Shown: positions 24,310 through 33,151, numbered from the stretch's first letter. The stretch: DNA of 64,000 bases from Nitrospina sp052156635 (GCF_052156635.1 NZ_JBQKUO010000001.1:682001-746000); one strand, 5' to 3'. The notes: generated from the sequence alone by a model not told the origin. Translations and numbers: made by a program.

Positions 24310-24516
24310 TCACTTGCGGAACAGCCAGAAGATCAACGTCGCCACCACGCTCAGCACAATGCAGGTAGTGATCGGAAAGTAAATGCTGAAGTTGTCGCGG
24401 CGGATGGTGATGTCTCCGGGCAGGCGGCCGAGTCCCAGTTTGCCGATCCACGGCCAGAGCAACCCCACCACCAGCAACACCACGCCCGCAACGATCAATA
24501 TCCGTTGCGCGTTCAT
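24310..24516 (-). CDS. DUF2905 family small membrane protein
   Basis: 68 aa with two helices. The sequence between them, LGLGRLPGDITIRRDNFSIY, is the diagnostic core of DUF2905. Function unknown. It starts 22 bp after the STAS-like gene on the same strand. Confidence 0.85.
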   Translation of the reverse strand: MNAQRILIVAGVVLLVVGLLWPWIGKLGLGRLPGDITIRRDNFSIYFPITTCIVLSVVATLIFWLFRK

Positions 24517-24538
24517 AACCGTGTTGCCGGATTTTTCA

Positions 24539-24907
24539 TTATTTCACGCCGTCTTCCTGCAACCAGGCGCGCGCCGCATCCAGTTCCGTCGTTTCAAACA
24601 TGCGCACCCGGGCGTGGAGTATGACGCGCATCACCCGCACGGCGACTCTTTGCCAGAAGGGACCCACCACCACCGCGATGCGCTGGATATGCTGATGATG
24701 CGCGCGTACAAACGTAATGTGTTCCCGGAGCGCCTGCCAGCCGTCCCAGCGGCGAAGCGAAGCCAGGTTGAGCAGCAGGCGGATGCGTCCGTACCGTTCG
24801 ATGAGTCCGTCCACCTCCGGCGCCGCGGCGGGAAAATCGCTGGCCTCGATTTTTTCCGGCAACGTCAGCGAAACGCGGTTGTCACCCAGTTTTTCGACCG
24901 CAATCAT
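24539..24907 (-). CDS. SpoIIAA-like/STAS-fold protein
   Basis: 122 aa cytosolic protein similar to the SpoIIAA-like family (PF11964): a short beta strand with SLTLPEKIEASDF, then RLLLNLASLRRWDGWQA and RIAVVVGPFWQR. ATG 24907 follows AAAGGAG; a longer frame upstream lacks a site. The family may bind lipids or nucleotides; role unknown. Forms a pair with the DUF2905 gene. Confidence 0.8.
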   Translation of the reverse strand: MIAVEKLGDNRVSLTLPEKIEASDFPAAAPEVDGLIERYGRIRLLLNLASLRRWDGWQALREHITFVRAHHQHIQRIAVVVGPFWQRVAVRVMRVILHARVRMFETTELDAARAWLQEDGVK

Positions 24908-25094
24908 GACACCCTCTCCTTTCCTCGAGAAAACCCGATCGACGCCTTCTTGGCTTTTCCGTTCGAGGGTTTCCATAAATTTAGATGCAGGCCGCGGGGA
25001 TTTTGTTCCGGTTTTTCCGCCCGCGTGCAACGGGTATAATATTCATTCGTCTGGCCTGGTTTCGAACCCTGCACCCAACACCGTTCCAGAGCTT

Positions 25095-25934
25095 ATGCAT
25101 ATCAGGAAAACACTCCCTTTAAACCAACGGTTTCTGCTGGCGGGCACGGCTCTGCTGGTCCTCGGCATGCCCGTTTCCCCGCCTGCCGCATTGGCGGACG
25201 CGCCGACTTTTCCCGGCATGGCCCTCATCCCGGCCGGCGAGTTTGTGCAGGGAGCCAACCCGCAGATCGGTTACCGGCTGTGCGTCGAGCACAACGACCC
25301 CTGCGAGGGAAAATGGTTCCGCGACGAAGCCCCGCCCCGCCGGGTCCACCTCGACCCTTTCGAGATCGACATCCATGAAGTGACTCAGGACGAGTATCGC
25401 AGGGTGATGGGAAGCAACCCGTCGAAGTTCAAAGGCGACAACCTGCCCGTGGAAAACGTCACCTGGAAAGAAGCAGATACGTATTGCCGCAAAGTGGGCA
25501 AACGCCTGCCGACCGAGGCGGAGTGGGAAAAGGCGGCGAAGGGCGGCGTCAACACCATCTACCCCTGGGGCAACCGCATGGAGTCGGGAAAAGCCAATTT
25601 CTGCGATGCCGCCTGCGACGAACGCTGGAATGAAAAACAGTTCGAGGATGGTTACCGGCACACCGCCCCTCCCGGATCGTTTCCGCCGAACGGTTACGGT
25701 CTGTTCGACATGGCGGGCAATGTATACGAGTGGGTGCAGGACGACTACGCCTACGACGCCTACCGGGAAGGGTCGCGTCGCAACCCACGGGTTTCCGGCG
25801 GGGACGGCATGAAAATCATGCGCGGCGGATCGTGGGTTAATTATTCCACCGGCGTGCGTCCCGCCGACCGCACCCCCGCCGACCCGGAAGAACGGCTTCC
25901 CTTCGCCGGATTCCGGTGCGCACGCTCACGCTGA
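25095..25934 (+). CDS. SUMF1/FGE-sulfatase-domain exported protein
   Basis: 279 aa. Signal peptide (core FLLAGTALLVLG), then a full formylglycine-generating-enzyme-type domain: FPGMALIPAGEFVQG, FEIDIHEVTQDEYRRVMG, VENVTWKEADTYCRK, RLPTEAEWEKAA, GNVYEWVQDDY, MRGGSW and GFRCARSR. The spacing of catalytic Cys residues of true FGE is not evident, so it more likely belongs to the wide binding/periplasmic branch of the family. A TATAAT at 25035-25040 may be its -10. Start assigned by the signal peptide; the ribosome site is weak. Confidence 0.82.
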   Translation: MHIRKTLPLNQRFLLAGTALLVLGMPVSPPAALADAPTFPGMALIPAGEFVQGANPQIGYRLCVEHNDPCEGKWFRDEAPPRRVHLDPFEIDIHEVTQDEYRRVMGSNPSKFKGDNLPVENVTWKEADTYCRKVGKRLPTEAEWEKAAKGGVNTIYPWGNRMESGKANFCDAACDERWNEKQFEDGYRHTAPPGSFPPNGYGLFDMAGNVYEWVQDDYAYDAYREGSRRNPRVSGGDGMKIMRGGSWVNYSTGVRPADRTPADPEERLPFAGFRCARSR

Positions 25935-25974
25935 AACTTGTTTCTGGACGGGAAGAAAGGATGCAAACGTTCCG

Positions 25975-26529
25975 CTATTGATTGGAGGAGAGGAACATCG
26001 ACTGGCGGAGCGATTTGAAAAATCTCTGGTAGATGGCGGGATCTTCGACCGCACGCAGGTCGTACTGCATACTGGCACGGACCATGAGCTGCGAGGCGCT
26101 TTTCGGCCGAACGGTGACCGTGAACCGTACCAGGTCGCGGCGGTGCTGGAAGGGGCCCCACGTCCGGTAGTTCCGTGCGAACATCAACAGCTCATCCCCG
26201 TCATACAGGGTGTAGGAAATATCCTTGTAACCGTCGTTGCCGTCGTGGTGCAGTTTGTTCGCTGAGAACACGCCCAGCTCCGGGTCCGCCACCTCCAGCG
26301 TGAAGTCCAGGTCCTGCAGGGTGGCGACCACCGCCTGCATCACCGCATCCAGGTCCGTTGTGTCGAACACCTGCGTCTGCTGTGCGCGCAGTTTCACCTG
26401 GCTGGCCTCCGACATCAGGATCTGGCTTTTGGAGTTCCACTGCCTCTCCACCGAGTACATGGAGCATCCGGAAAACACAAATGCCGCAAGCATCATTGAA
26501 AGCACGCGGTGTTTTGGAATCGAGTGCAT
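25975..26529 (-). CDS. Lipoprotein, paralogue 3 of a tandem family
   Basis: 184 aa. Signal with lipobox FSGC. The mature part has QTQVFDTTDLDAVMQAVVAT followed by LQDLDF and a beta-rich half with FTVTVRPKSASQLMVRASM, closing with DPAIYQRFFKSLRQSMFL. The same blocks recur in the two genes upstream, so these are diverged paralogues. ATG 26529 with AGG before it is preferred to a TTG two codons earlier. Last gene of a four-gene operon, 10 bp after its predecessor. Confidence 0.75.
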   Translation of the reverse strand: MHSIPKHRVLSMMLAAFVFSGCSMYSVERQWNSKSQILMSEASQVKLRAQQTQVFDTTDLDAVMQAVVATLQDLDFTLEVADPELGVFSANKLHHDGNDGYKDISYTLYDGDELLMFARNYRTWGPFQHRRDLVRFTVTVRPKSASQLMVRASMQYDLRAVEDPAIYQRFFKSLRQSMFLSSNQ

Positions 26530-26539
26530 TTTCAACCTG

Positions 26540-26974
26540 TCATCCCTGTGGGGTGGCGAACAGCACCCGTTGCAAGACGGTGAAAAAGTTCTGGTACACC
26601 TTGGGATCCTCGATAGGCTTGGTGTTGAACACCGCGTTCACGCGGAACTCCATCTGCGTTTCGGTTTTCGGTCGCACGGTGACGGTGAGTTCAATCAGGT
26701 CCACGTAGCTGGGTTCGGCGAACTTGCCGGCAGTGACGAGTCCCAGGGGACCGTTCGCCCGCTCGACGATGAAGCCCAGGTCCTGCAACGCCGCGATCAC
26801 CCCCCGCACGGCTTGCTGCCGGTCTTTGACTTCAAAACTCCGCGTCTGGAAACTGCGCAGTTTCAACTGCTGGGCGGAAGGCGCCAGCAATTCCGTGGGC
26901 ACGGCGCGGGGTCCGCAGGCCGAAAGGATCAGCCACAACGAGACCAGTAAAAACAAGGCAGTGTGTCGGCGCAT
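26540..26974 (-). CDS. Lipoprotein, paralogue 2 of a tandem family
   Basis: 144 aa. Lipobox LSAC. Shared blocks: LKLRSFQTRSFEVKDRQQAV, ALQDLGFIVERANGPLGLV, LTVTVRPKTETQMEFRVNA and DPKVYQNFFTVLQRVLF. ATG 26974 has GGGAG at 5 bases. The repeated 'oligoQTR.F' then LQDLGF then TVTVRPK order defines the family. No known function. Confidence 0.75.
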   Translation of the reverse strand: MRRHTALFLLVSLWLILSACGPRAVPTELLAPSAQQLKLRSFQTRSFEVKDRQQAVRGVIAALQDLGFIVERANGPLGLVTAGKFAEPSYVDLIELTVTVRPKTETQMEFRVNAVFNTKPIEDPKVYQNFFTVLQRVLFATPQG

Positions 26975-26987
26975 AGAGGCTCCCATT

Positions 26988-27632
26988 TTAAATTTTATGA
27001 GCTTCCAGAAACACGCTCTTGGATAGTTTGGCGAAGAACTGCTGGTAAATGTCTGCGTCGTGGATCATCTCCATCCGCTGGCTGCCGGGAGGGATGTAAT
27101 GATCGCCGCTTTGGCCGTCGCTTTCCCAGATGACGCGGTAGAAGGTGATGCGCACCGAATACTTTTTCCCCTGCGCGTCTGCGGGGCGCATTGCCAGCGT
27201 CGCGCCGATCTTCTGGTGCAGGTCGATGGGAACCAGGATGACGGTTTGCCCAAAGGCCCCCGCCAAGACCATGAAAAAGCGGGTGATGTCCTGCCCGTAT
27301 TCGTAGGCGCTGCGTTCCTTGGAAGCCCGCAGAAGGGCGAGGTCGCGCACGCTTTCCTGGATTTGAAAGCCGAGGTCCTGCAGCACCGCCGCGGAGGCGG
27401 AGAGAAGGGCCTGCTCGTCCGTGGTTTCAAAGTAGCGGGTTTGCAGGGCGCGGTGCTGGGCGCTTTCGGGGGTGAGGGTGAACAGCGTCGCCGGATCCTC
27501 GACCCTGGTGACGCAACCGCTTCCCGTCACCGCGCAGACCATCAGCACCCACCAGAGCCGGGCGCGGCGGGGAAGACCGGAATCAGAACTGCGTGAAGTT
27601 GTAGGCAAAGTCCCGCACCATTTTGTTTTCAT
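26988..27632 (-). CDS. Lipoprotein-like protein, paralogue 1 of a tandem family
   Basis: 214 aa. Contains HRALQTRYFETTDEQALLSA, AVLQDLGFQIQESVRDLALL and DADIYQQFFAKLSKSVFL, the same blocks as its two downstream neighbours, plus a longer central part. The lipobox region TGSGC is atypical. The assigned ATG overlaps the upstream gene by 50 bp and has a poor ribosome site; a TTG eight codons later is possible. Start uncertain, gene secure. Confidence 0.72.
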   Translation of the reverse strand: MKTKWCGTLPTTSRSSDSGLPRRARLWWVLMVCAVTGSGCVTRVEDPATLFTLTPESAQHRALQTRYFETTDEQALLSASAAVLQDLGFQIQESVRDLALLRASKERSAYEYGQDITRFFMVLAGAFGQTVILVPIDLHQKIGATLAMRPADAQGKKYSVRITFYRVIWESDGQSGDHYIPPGSQRMEMIHDADIYQQFFAKLSKSVFLEAHKI

Positions 27633-27984
27633 CGAACTTGATGATGATGGTCATGGTCTTTTGCGTGCTCGTGCTGGAACCGGAACGGGTGCTCCCGCCC
27701 AGAATAATGAGCGTCCCGTAAGCCGAACTGCTGGTGTCCACCCGGTTGGAGGACACCTTGTCGTAAATCCACACCTCGCGCCGCTTTTCGTCGGTGGTGA
27801 CGATGTTGGGCGAACCCAGCGCTTCCGCCACCTGCGCCGCCGACATGCCCATCTTGATTTCGCTCTGCACGGTGCCGATGGTCATCTGCTTCACATTTCC
27901 CTGGTCCTGCCCGCCGGAGGTCGCACAGCCGGAAAAAACCAGGACGCTCACCGCCACCGTTGCCATTACGCGTTTCCAATTCAT
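27583..27984 (-). CDS. BamE/SmpA-like lipoprotein
   Basis: 133 aa. Signal with lipobox FSGC. EIKMGMSAAQVAEALGSPNI with REVWIYDKV is the SmpA/OmlA (BamE-type) fold seen in small outer-membrane lipoproteins; a Ser/Thr-rich loop follows. ATG 27984 with GGGAG at 6-7 bases. First gene of the operon with the three paralogues. Whether it is the true BamE of the outer-membrane assembly machine or a relative cannot be decided. Confidence 0.78.
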   Translation of the reverse strand: MNWKRVMATVAVSVLVFSGCATSGGQDQGNVKQMTIGTVQSEIKMGMSAAQVAEALGSPNIVTTDEKRREVWIYDKVSSNRVDTSSSAYGTLIILGGSTRSGSSTSTQKTMTIIIKFDENKMVRDFAYNFTQF

Positions 27985-28145
27985 GACAGACTCCCAATTC
28001 AAAATTCATCCAAATAATATCAGGAATTCCAAAAACCGGAGCGCTTAATGTTCCCGGAAAACGCAACCAGTCATGCAATTTCCGTATTTTCAATTAAAAA
28101 AAGTAGCGATGGTTCAAAGTAAAGAAAGGGAGAAACGAAGCCAGG

Positions 28146-29081
28146 TCACTCGGTTTCCTCGTCGCCGCCACCGAAGTGGAAATTGATGCCCGGCATCCAG
28201 CGGAACAGGAACGGGTTTTCCTCGATGTGGTTGATGAAACCGATCTGAACTCCGTCGAATGTTTCCGCCGTGTTGAACAGCGTGCCGATCTGCAATCCCG
28301 AACCCTTCTTGATGCTGTTGCCGAACAGGCCCAGCAGGATCCCCTGCTGTTCCTCGACCAGGTTGTAGCCGCCGATCATCAGGCCCGTCAGTTTTTTCGA
28401 TCCCACCGGGGAAAACGAAGGCGAGGCCGTCGCCTCTGGAGCCGGGCCCACGGCCAGCCCGGCAAGGATGCCGGAAGCGAGGAACGCAAGACTCCCCCAC
28501 TCCAGCGAAACACCCCGTATCTCCTGCACCTTGCCGCTGAACAGGCCCTGGATCACCAGCCCGTTGACTTTCGGAGAGGTGAGGTACAGCAGGCCGATGA
28601 GGATGCCGTTCGATTCCTTTTCGATGTTGGTCACCATGCCGATGCCGATGCCGTTCATTTTTCTCAGCGTGTGCACGAGGCTGAAGGTGAACCCGGTGTT
28701 GGTGCCGCCGATCACGTGAATGGGCGCGATGTTGATTCCGTGCATGGTGTCCACGTTCGTCAGCCAGCACCCGAGGGCGAGGCCGTTGATCACGCGGGCG
28801 CGCGGCCCCATCAATCCAAAAGCGAGGCCGTCGATGCGGTCGGCGGTCAGCGTGTACGGCTGTTCGTAGTGAGCGTTCCAGTTGAACACGGTGAAGTTCA
28901 TGCCGCGAACCGTCTGCACGTTCTCGTCGGCAAGGTTGAACCGCAAACCGTGGAAGGTCTCCGAATTGCCGACGCTCAAACCGTAACGCGGGTGCGGCAC
29001 GTCCAGCGATGCGGCGTGGGCGGTACCAAACACGGTCATTCCCAATAGCAGTCCCGCAAATGCAAATATTTTCCGTTTCAT
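28146..29081 (-). CDS. Exported protein with LA_2272-type surface repeats
   Basis: 311 aa with signal peptide (cleavage about AHA-A). The body is a series of ~20-25 residue beta repeats of the pattern 'NGL.IG....': VINGLALGCWL, MNGIGIGMVT, SNGILIGLLYL, VNGLVIQGLF, LTGLMIGGYN, GSGLQIGTLFN, FDGVQIGFIN. This matches the LA_2272 surface-repeat proteins, thought to be surface or outer-membrane beta structures. Function unknown. It lies 161 bp upstream of the lipoprotein operon, same strand. Confidence 0.7.
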   Translation of the reverse strand: MKRKIFAFAGLLLGMTVFGTAHAASLDVPHPRYGLSVGNSETFHGLRFNLADENVQTVRGMNFTVFNWNAHYEQPYTLTADRIDGLAFGLMGPRARVINGLALGCWLTNVDTMHGINIAPIHVIGGTNTGFTFSLVHTLRKMNGIGIGMVTNIEKESNGILIGLLYLTSPKVNGLVIQGLFSGKVQEIRGVSLEWGSLAFLASGILAGLAVGPAPEATASPSFSPVGSKKLTGLMIGGYNLVEEQQGILLGLFGNSIKKGSGLQIGTLFNTAETFDGVQIGFINHIEENPFLFRWMPGINFHFGGGDEETE

Positions 29082-29539
29082 TTCATTCCCGCACGTATGA
29101 ATTTCAGTTTCCAGATTGAATTGAGATGCGTTCGATTAAAATGGGATCGAGGTTAGCATAAATTTTTTTAATCCCATGAGGGGAGGAGAACATTCATTTT
29201 AGAACTGCCGATAACAATCGAAATCATTTTCAAACGGATTCTGCTTAACGGTTTTCGCACGGGTCTGGAATCCTCCTTTTCCAACAAAGATTTTCCGGTG
29301 GGGGTGACCTGAAGACCGCGCCCTGCCTGCCTTCTTCGAATGACCCCCCACCATCTCCTTGAACCATAACCTCTTACACAACATCTCCATTTCAAAGCCA
29401 AATAGGATCCCCGAAAAAACGGCCCACAAACAATATAACTCCTTATTTTTCAATATCATGCTATAATTTCCGGCGCAAATGGAGGCTCCCCGCCTCCCAT
29501 CTCGAAACCTTGCCCTTCAAGGGGGGGGAGTGAAGTGTC
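29082..29539. other. 458-bp intergenic gap
   Basis: Between the LA_2272-type gene (-) and a small plus-strand gene. It contains an extended -10 promoter at 29459-29467. Overlapping minus-strand frames of 77-86 codons have no ribosome site and look like chance frames. Nothing else is recognised. Confidence 0.5.
29459..29467 (+). promoter_or_regulatory. Extended -10 promoter
   Basis: TGCTATAAT: a TGn element directly before a perfect TATAAT, 73 bp upstream of the small gene at 29540. No -35 is needed for this class. Confidence 0.55.
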
Positions 29540-29713
29540 ATGACGTTTCGGTACGAACCCGCACCCGATCGCCTGGGCTACCTGATCGATCAGCTTAAAG
29601 AACTCCAGGCGCGGCAGGATTTATTGAACCGCATCGCCGTCCAGCAGGAAAAATTTGAACGCGCCCGGCGTCGATTCGACCGCCTGCCGGAAGAACTCGC
29701 GCAGCGCAAATAA
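29540..29713 (+). CDS. Small charged coiled-coil protein
   Basis: 57 aa. MTFRYEPAPDRLGYLIDQL then a helix rich in Gln, Arg and Glu. The ATG has a long G-rich AAGGGGGGGGAG site and an extended -10 promoter upstream. No family recognised. Its 3' two thirds lie opposite the end of a minus-strand membrane-protein frame; one of the two overlapping frames may be spurious there. Confidence 0.5.
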   Translation: MTFRYEPAPDRLGYLIDQLKELQARQDLLNRIAVQQEKFERARRRFDRLPEELAQRK

Positions 29714-29946
29714 GGTCTGTCCATAAAACGCCCGAACAAAATCCGGCGTTCAATTCTGTAAGAAGGCGTGCAGGATCCCTTGATGGCCCACAAGGCAAGG
29801 ACGGCCCAGAACAGGGTGGCGCCGGTTTTGAACAGGATGTTTTCCCAGCGCGGGCTGAACGGCGACACGGCGAACGCCAGCAGAAAAACCAGGAACACCG
29901 CGCCGGTGATGTAAGGCAGGGGAATGTTCCAACCGAATCCGGGCAT
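29590..29946 (-). CDS. Small membrane protein, 3' end doubtful
   Basis: 118 aa. Residues 1-60 look real: two helices, YITGAVFLVFLLAFAVSPF and TLFWAVLALWAIKG, and a GGGGTGA ribosome site. It starts 17 bp after the ychJ-type stop, so probably co-transcribed. The last ~40 residues are Arg/Ser-rich and antisense to the small plus-strand gene, as expected for a frame that runs on after a lost stop or a frameshift. Function unknown. Confidence 0.45.
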   Translation of the reverse strand: MPGFGWNIPLPYITGAVFLVFLLAFAVSPFSPRWENILFKTGATLFWAVLALWAIKGSCTPSYRIERRILFGRFMDRPYLRCASSSGRRSNRRRARSNFSCWTAMRFNKSCRAWSSLS

Positions 29947-29963
29947 CGCTCACCCCGTTTTGT

Positions 29964-30500
29964 TCACTTGCCGCAACACTTCTTGTACTTCTTTCCACTG
30001 CCGCAGGGACACGGATCGTTCCGCCCCACTTTCGGCTGGTCGCGGACAAACGGTTTTTTCGACTCGGCGGGTTCGTGGCCGCAACCCTGTCCCTCGGCGT
30101 GCACGTGCGATTTCGATCCGGCCTCGCTGTAAACCCAACGCCCCTGTTCTTTTAAAAAAGAGGCGGTCTCGTGCAGGGATTTCTCCTCGCCGTCTTCGGT
30201 GAAGTGCGCGACGTACTCGACGCTGCCGGTGTCGTCGGCGATGCCACCTTTTCGCGAACCGTGGACTTCCAGCCGGCGCCACGTCACCGGACCCAGCCCC
30301 TCTTCAAAATCCCTGGGCGATTTGTCCGCCCGCTCTTCAGCGCACAACGTATTGACGAGGAATTTCCATTCCTTCATGACGAACGCGCTGTAGCGGGCGC
30401 GCATCAGGTCTTCGGCGGTGTCGGCGTACCCCGATCCGCGGATCAGCCGGCCACAGCAGTCGGTGTAAGGGGAATCGAGCCCGCAGGGGCAGTCTTTCAT
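29964..30500 (-). CDS. ychJ: YchJ-family (UPF0225) SEC-C motif protein
   Basis: 178 aa. Begins with CPCGLDSPYTDCCG and ends with DPCPCGSGKKYKKCCGK, two SEC-C zinc-binding motifs, around the NTF2-like YchJ core (DLMRARYSAFVMKEWKFLVN, VEYVAHF, FLKEQGRWVY). YchJ proteins are of unknown function. The linker (about 125-155) is Gly/His/Glu-rich and longer than in short homologues. Confidence 0.9.
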   Translation of the reverse strand: MKDCPCGLDSPYTDCCGRLIRGSGYADTAEDLMRARYSAFVMKEWKFLVNTLCAEERADKSPRDFEEGLGPVTWRRLEVHGSRKGGIADDTGSVEYVAHFTEDGEEKSLHETASFLKEQGRWVYSEAGSKSHVHAEGQGCGHEPAESKKPFVRDQPKVGRNDPCPCGSGKKYKKCCGK

Positions 30501-30642
30501 CGGTGTCTCCCGGGATGCAATCCCAAGGCGGTCGCCCGCCGGTTATGGTCCAGAATTTTTGCGCTTAGTGTACATGCATGCGGACATGGATTGAAATCAG
30601 AATCGATGGTGTTTTCAGGACGATGTTTCCGGTAAGATAAAG

Positions 30643-30666
30643 CGCCGTCGCCCGAAACCGACGGCG
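30643..30666. other. 8-bp hairpin in the leader of the GT-C-like gene
   Basis: CGCCGTCG (30643-30650) pairs with CGACGGCG (30659-30666) around 8 bases. It lies between divergent genes, about 65 bp before the ATG at 30729, with no U-tract. A 5' leader structure or operator is possible. Confidence 0.35.
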
Positions 30667-30728
30667 TGGTGCACCGGACGAACCGCGACGGCCTGTCGAT
30701 CGAAAACCCGAATCGAAACACACCGGCA

Positions 30729-32234
30729 ATGGATTACACCCGATTCTATCGTCCTCTCGTTCAGTTCCTCGTTTACGCGTATGCGTTGAACGCGTTCACC
30801 TTCGTGTACGCCGACCCGGACCTGTTCGGCCACATCACCTACGGCGGCGAGATCTGGAACTCCGGGCAAATTCCCCTCACCGACCCGTACGCCTACACAT
30901 CCAAAGGTCCGTGGATCAACCACGAATGGCTGATGGAGGTGGTGTTCTACCTGCTGTACGATGCGTGGGGTTCCTCCGGCCTGTTGATGTTCCGCCTCGT
31001 GCTGGGCCTGTCGATCATCCACATTCTGTCCGACCTTTACCTTTCACGGTCGAACAACCTTCTCGCTTACGCGTTTCATTTCATTTTGCTGACGCATGTG
31101 CTGGCGTTCGGTTTCGCCATGCGCCCGCAACTGGCCACGTATTTTTTCCTGCCGGTCCTCCTGTACCTTGTTTATGATTTTTTCGATGGCAACCGGAGCG
31201 CACTGGTCCTCATTCCCCCCGTATTCGTGTTGTGGGTGAACTGCCACGGCGGCGTGGTGGCCGGGCTCGGCATCTTCTCGATGATCGTGGCGGTAGAAAC
31301 GATACGCAACGCGCTCACCGGGGGATCGAACTGGAAGTACCTGCTGGCCGCGTGGGTCGGGTCCTGCCTGGCGATGCTGGTCAATCCCTACGGCATCGAC
31401 CTGCTCACCTTTTTCCTGAAAACCATTCCACAGGCGCGCGACGTTACGGAATGGTACGCTCTCAACCTGTTCGATGCCAGTCACCTGCATTTTAAAATCC
31501 TGGTCCTGCTGTTTGGGGCGACCTTGCTAACTCCTGTTCCCAAACGCTGGTGGGAGGTGGCAATCATTCTGTTCGGGGTTTACTTCGGCATCAAGCACGT
31601 ACGCCACACGGTATTGACGGGGCTGCTGATGACCCCTTACCTGCCCCTGCAGCTTGCGGCGATCATGGACCGGATCCGTTCGCGCACCTCTTTCTCCCCT
31701 GTCCTGCCTCGCCTGGCGCATGCCCTGCTGGCGGTGATCATCATTGCCTTCGCGGCGTTCCAGGTGAACGTGCAGGCGTTTAAACTCAAGCGCACGGGAT
31801 TCGAATTGAAGGTGGACCCGGGATACTTTCCGATCCATGCCGTGCGCTTCCTGAAAGAGAATCGCATCCATGGCAATATCCTGGTGCCGACCAACTGGGG
31901 CCAGTACGTTATTTTCCACCTGCCGCATTCAAAAGTTTCGAGTGACGGACGTTACTGGACCGTTTACGAGCCGAAGCTGGTCAGGCAGAACATGGTGTTT
32001 CATAAAGGCTGGCAGGGCTGGCAGTATTTTCTGAAATTTTATCCACACGACCTCATACTGACCGGCAAAGAGAACCGGGAACTGGAAAAGACCCCGGGCT
32101 GGGTGAAGATATTTGAAGGGCCCCGTGCACGGGTTTTTGTGCGCACCGGCCTGCCGTGGCATTCGGCTTATTACAAACACCGGAATCAAATATTGAAATA
32201 CAACCCGGATCCGGCATCCCTGCGATTCCCTTGA
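30729..32234 (+). CDS. Polytopic GT-C-like membrane protein
   Basis: 501 aa, about 9-10 membrane helices then a ~130-residue soluble C-terminal domain. DPDLFGHITYGGEIW in the first periplasmic loop has the acidic residue expected for GT-C (dolichyl/undecaprenyl-phosphate sugar) glycosyltransferases, followed by NHEWLMEVVFYLLYDAWG. ILVPTNWGQYVIFHLP and DGRYWTVYEP lie in the C-terminal domain. Exact activity unknown. It differs clearly from the five paralogues 1.7 kb downstream but shares the overall architecture. Confidence 0.65.
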   Translation: MDYTRFYRPLVQFLVYAYALNAFTFVYADPDLFGHITYGGEIWNSGQIPLTDPYAYTSKGPWINHEWLMEVVFYLLYDAWGSSGLLMFRLVLGLSIIHILSDLYLSRSNNLLAYAFHFILLTHVLAFGFAMRPQLATYFFLPVLLYLVYDFFDGNRSALVLIPPVFVLWVNCHGGVVAGLGIFSMIVAVETIRNALTGGSNWKYLLAAWVGSCLAMLVNPYGIDLLTFFLKTIPQARDVTEWYALNLFDASHLHFKILVLLFGATLLTPVPKRWWEVAIILFGVYFGIKHVRHTVLTGLLMTPYLPLQLAAIMDRIRSRTSFSPVLPRLAHALLAVIIIAFAAFQVNVQAFKLKRTGFELKVDPGYFPIHAVRFLKENRIHGNILVPTNWGQYVIFHLPHSKVSSDGRYWTVYEPKLVRQNMVFHKGWQGWQYFLKFYPHDLILTGKENRELEKTPGWVKIFEGPRARVFVRTGLPWHSAYYKHRNQILKYNPDPASLRFP

Positions 32235-32250
32235 ACGAACAAGGGAGGCA

Positions 32251-33126
32251 TCAGGGCGGGCCCACCCATTCGCGCCAGTCGTCCCCGATCATCCCCTTGT
32301 CGCGGTAACGCTTGAGAGCATGTGGGCAGTTGCACTGCGGGACGCGATCCATCAGTTGGGTGAAAGCACCGGCAATGATTGATGGAAAACGCTGCACCGC
32401 CGCCTCCACCTGCGTTTTTTCTTCACTGCTTTGCATGCCTTCAAACAGTTCCCCTTTTTTGAAATCACGCTCAACCACCCCCTCCGCGTAATTGGTGAGG
32501 TAACAGACCGGGGCGTAACACATCTCCAACTCGCGCGCCAGAAACGCCTCCGGACAGAGCGTCATGCCGACGAGGTCCGCGCCCACGATGCGGAATTTTT
32601 TGATTTCGGCGGGCGATTCCAGTCGCGGTCCCTGCGTGCACACGTACACGGCTTTATCGTGGTGGGTCACGCCCGAGAGATGCATGCTTTCGTGCAGAGC
32701 GTCGCGCACCTCCGGACAGAAGGGATGGCTTTGACGGATGAATCCCACTCCCCGTCCCTTGAAAAACGTGGATTCGCGGTTCCGGGTTTCGTCGATCACA
32801 TCGTGAGGCAGGACGAACTCGCCGGGACGGTAGGCACGGTTGATGATACCGGGCCCGCTCCACGCAATGATGCGTTGCACCCCGCATTCTTTCAGCGCGT
32901 AAATGTTGGCGCGGTAATTGACAAACGGGGCGGTGAGGGAGTAGTCGGTCTCTCCATGCCGGGACAGAAACAGAAACGTTGTTTCGCCGAAGCGGAACTC
33001 ATGCAGGGGGGCGCTTTCGCCGAACGGAGTGGATTTCGATGAACAGGAAACTTCCTCGCCCAGCAGGTTCCGGGTCAACAGGTGATAAGCGCCACTGCCA
33101 CCGATGACTGCGAGGTTAGCTTGCAT
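32251..33126 (-). CDS. mtnP: MTAP/PNP-family nucleoside phosphorylase
   Basis: 291 aa. LAVIGGSGAYHLL (phosphate loop), FLSRHGETDYSLTAPFVNYRANIYALK, YVCTQGPRLESPAEIKKF and ADLVGMTLCPEAFLARE are the conserved blocks of 5'-methylthioadenosine phosphorylase and relatives, which release adenine (or hypoxanthine) and methylthioribose-1-phosphate in methionine salvage. The usual M-G-MT is retained as LVGMT. Whether the substrate is MTA or methylthioinosine is open. It follows the gamma-carbonic anhydrase-like gene by 25 bp on the same strand. Confidence 0.85.
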   Translation of the reverse strand: MQANLAVIGGSGAYHLLTRNLLGEEVSCSSKSTPFGESAPLHEFRFGETTFLFLSRHGETDYSLTAPFVNYRANIYALKECGVQRIIAWSGPGIINRAYRPGEFVLPHDVIDETRNRESTFFKGRGVGFIRQSHPFCPEVRDALHESMHLSGVTHHDKAVYVCTQGPRLESPAEIKKFRIVGADLVGMTLCPEAFLARELEMCYAPVCYLTNYAEGVVERDFKKGELFEGMQSSEEKTQVEAAVQRFPSIIAGAFTQLMDRVPQCNCPHALKRYRDKGMIGDDWREWVGPP

Positions 33127-33151
33127 GGGCTTTCACCTTGGAAGAAGCCGG

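Noticed and set aside
29168..29459. Minus-strand frames of 77-86 codons
   Set aside because: They overlap each other in different frames, lack ribosome sites and have no recognisable domain.
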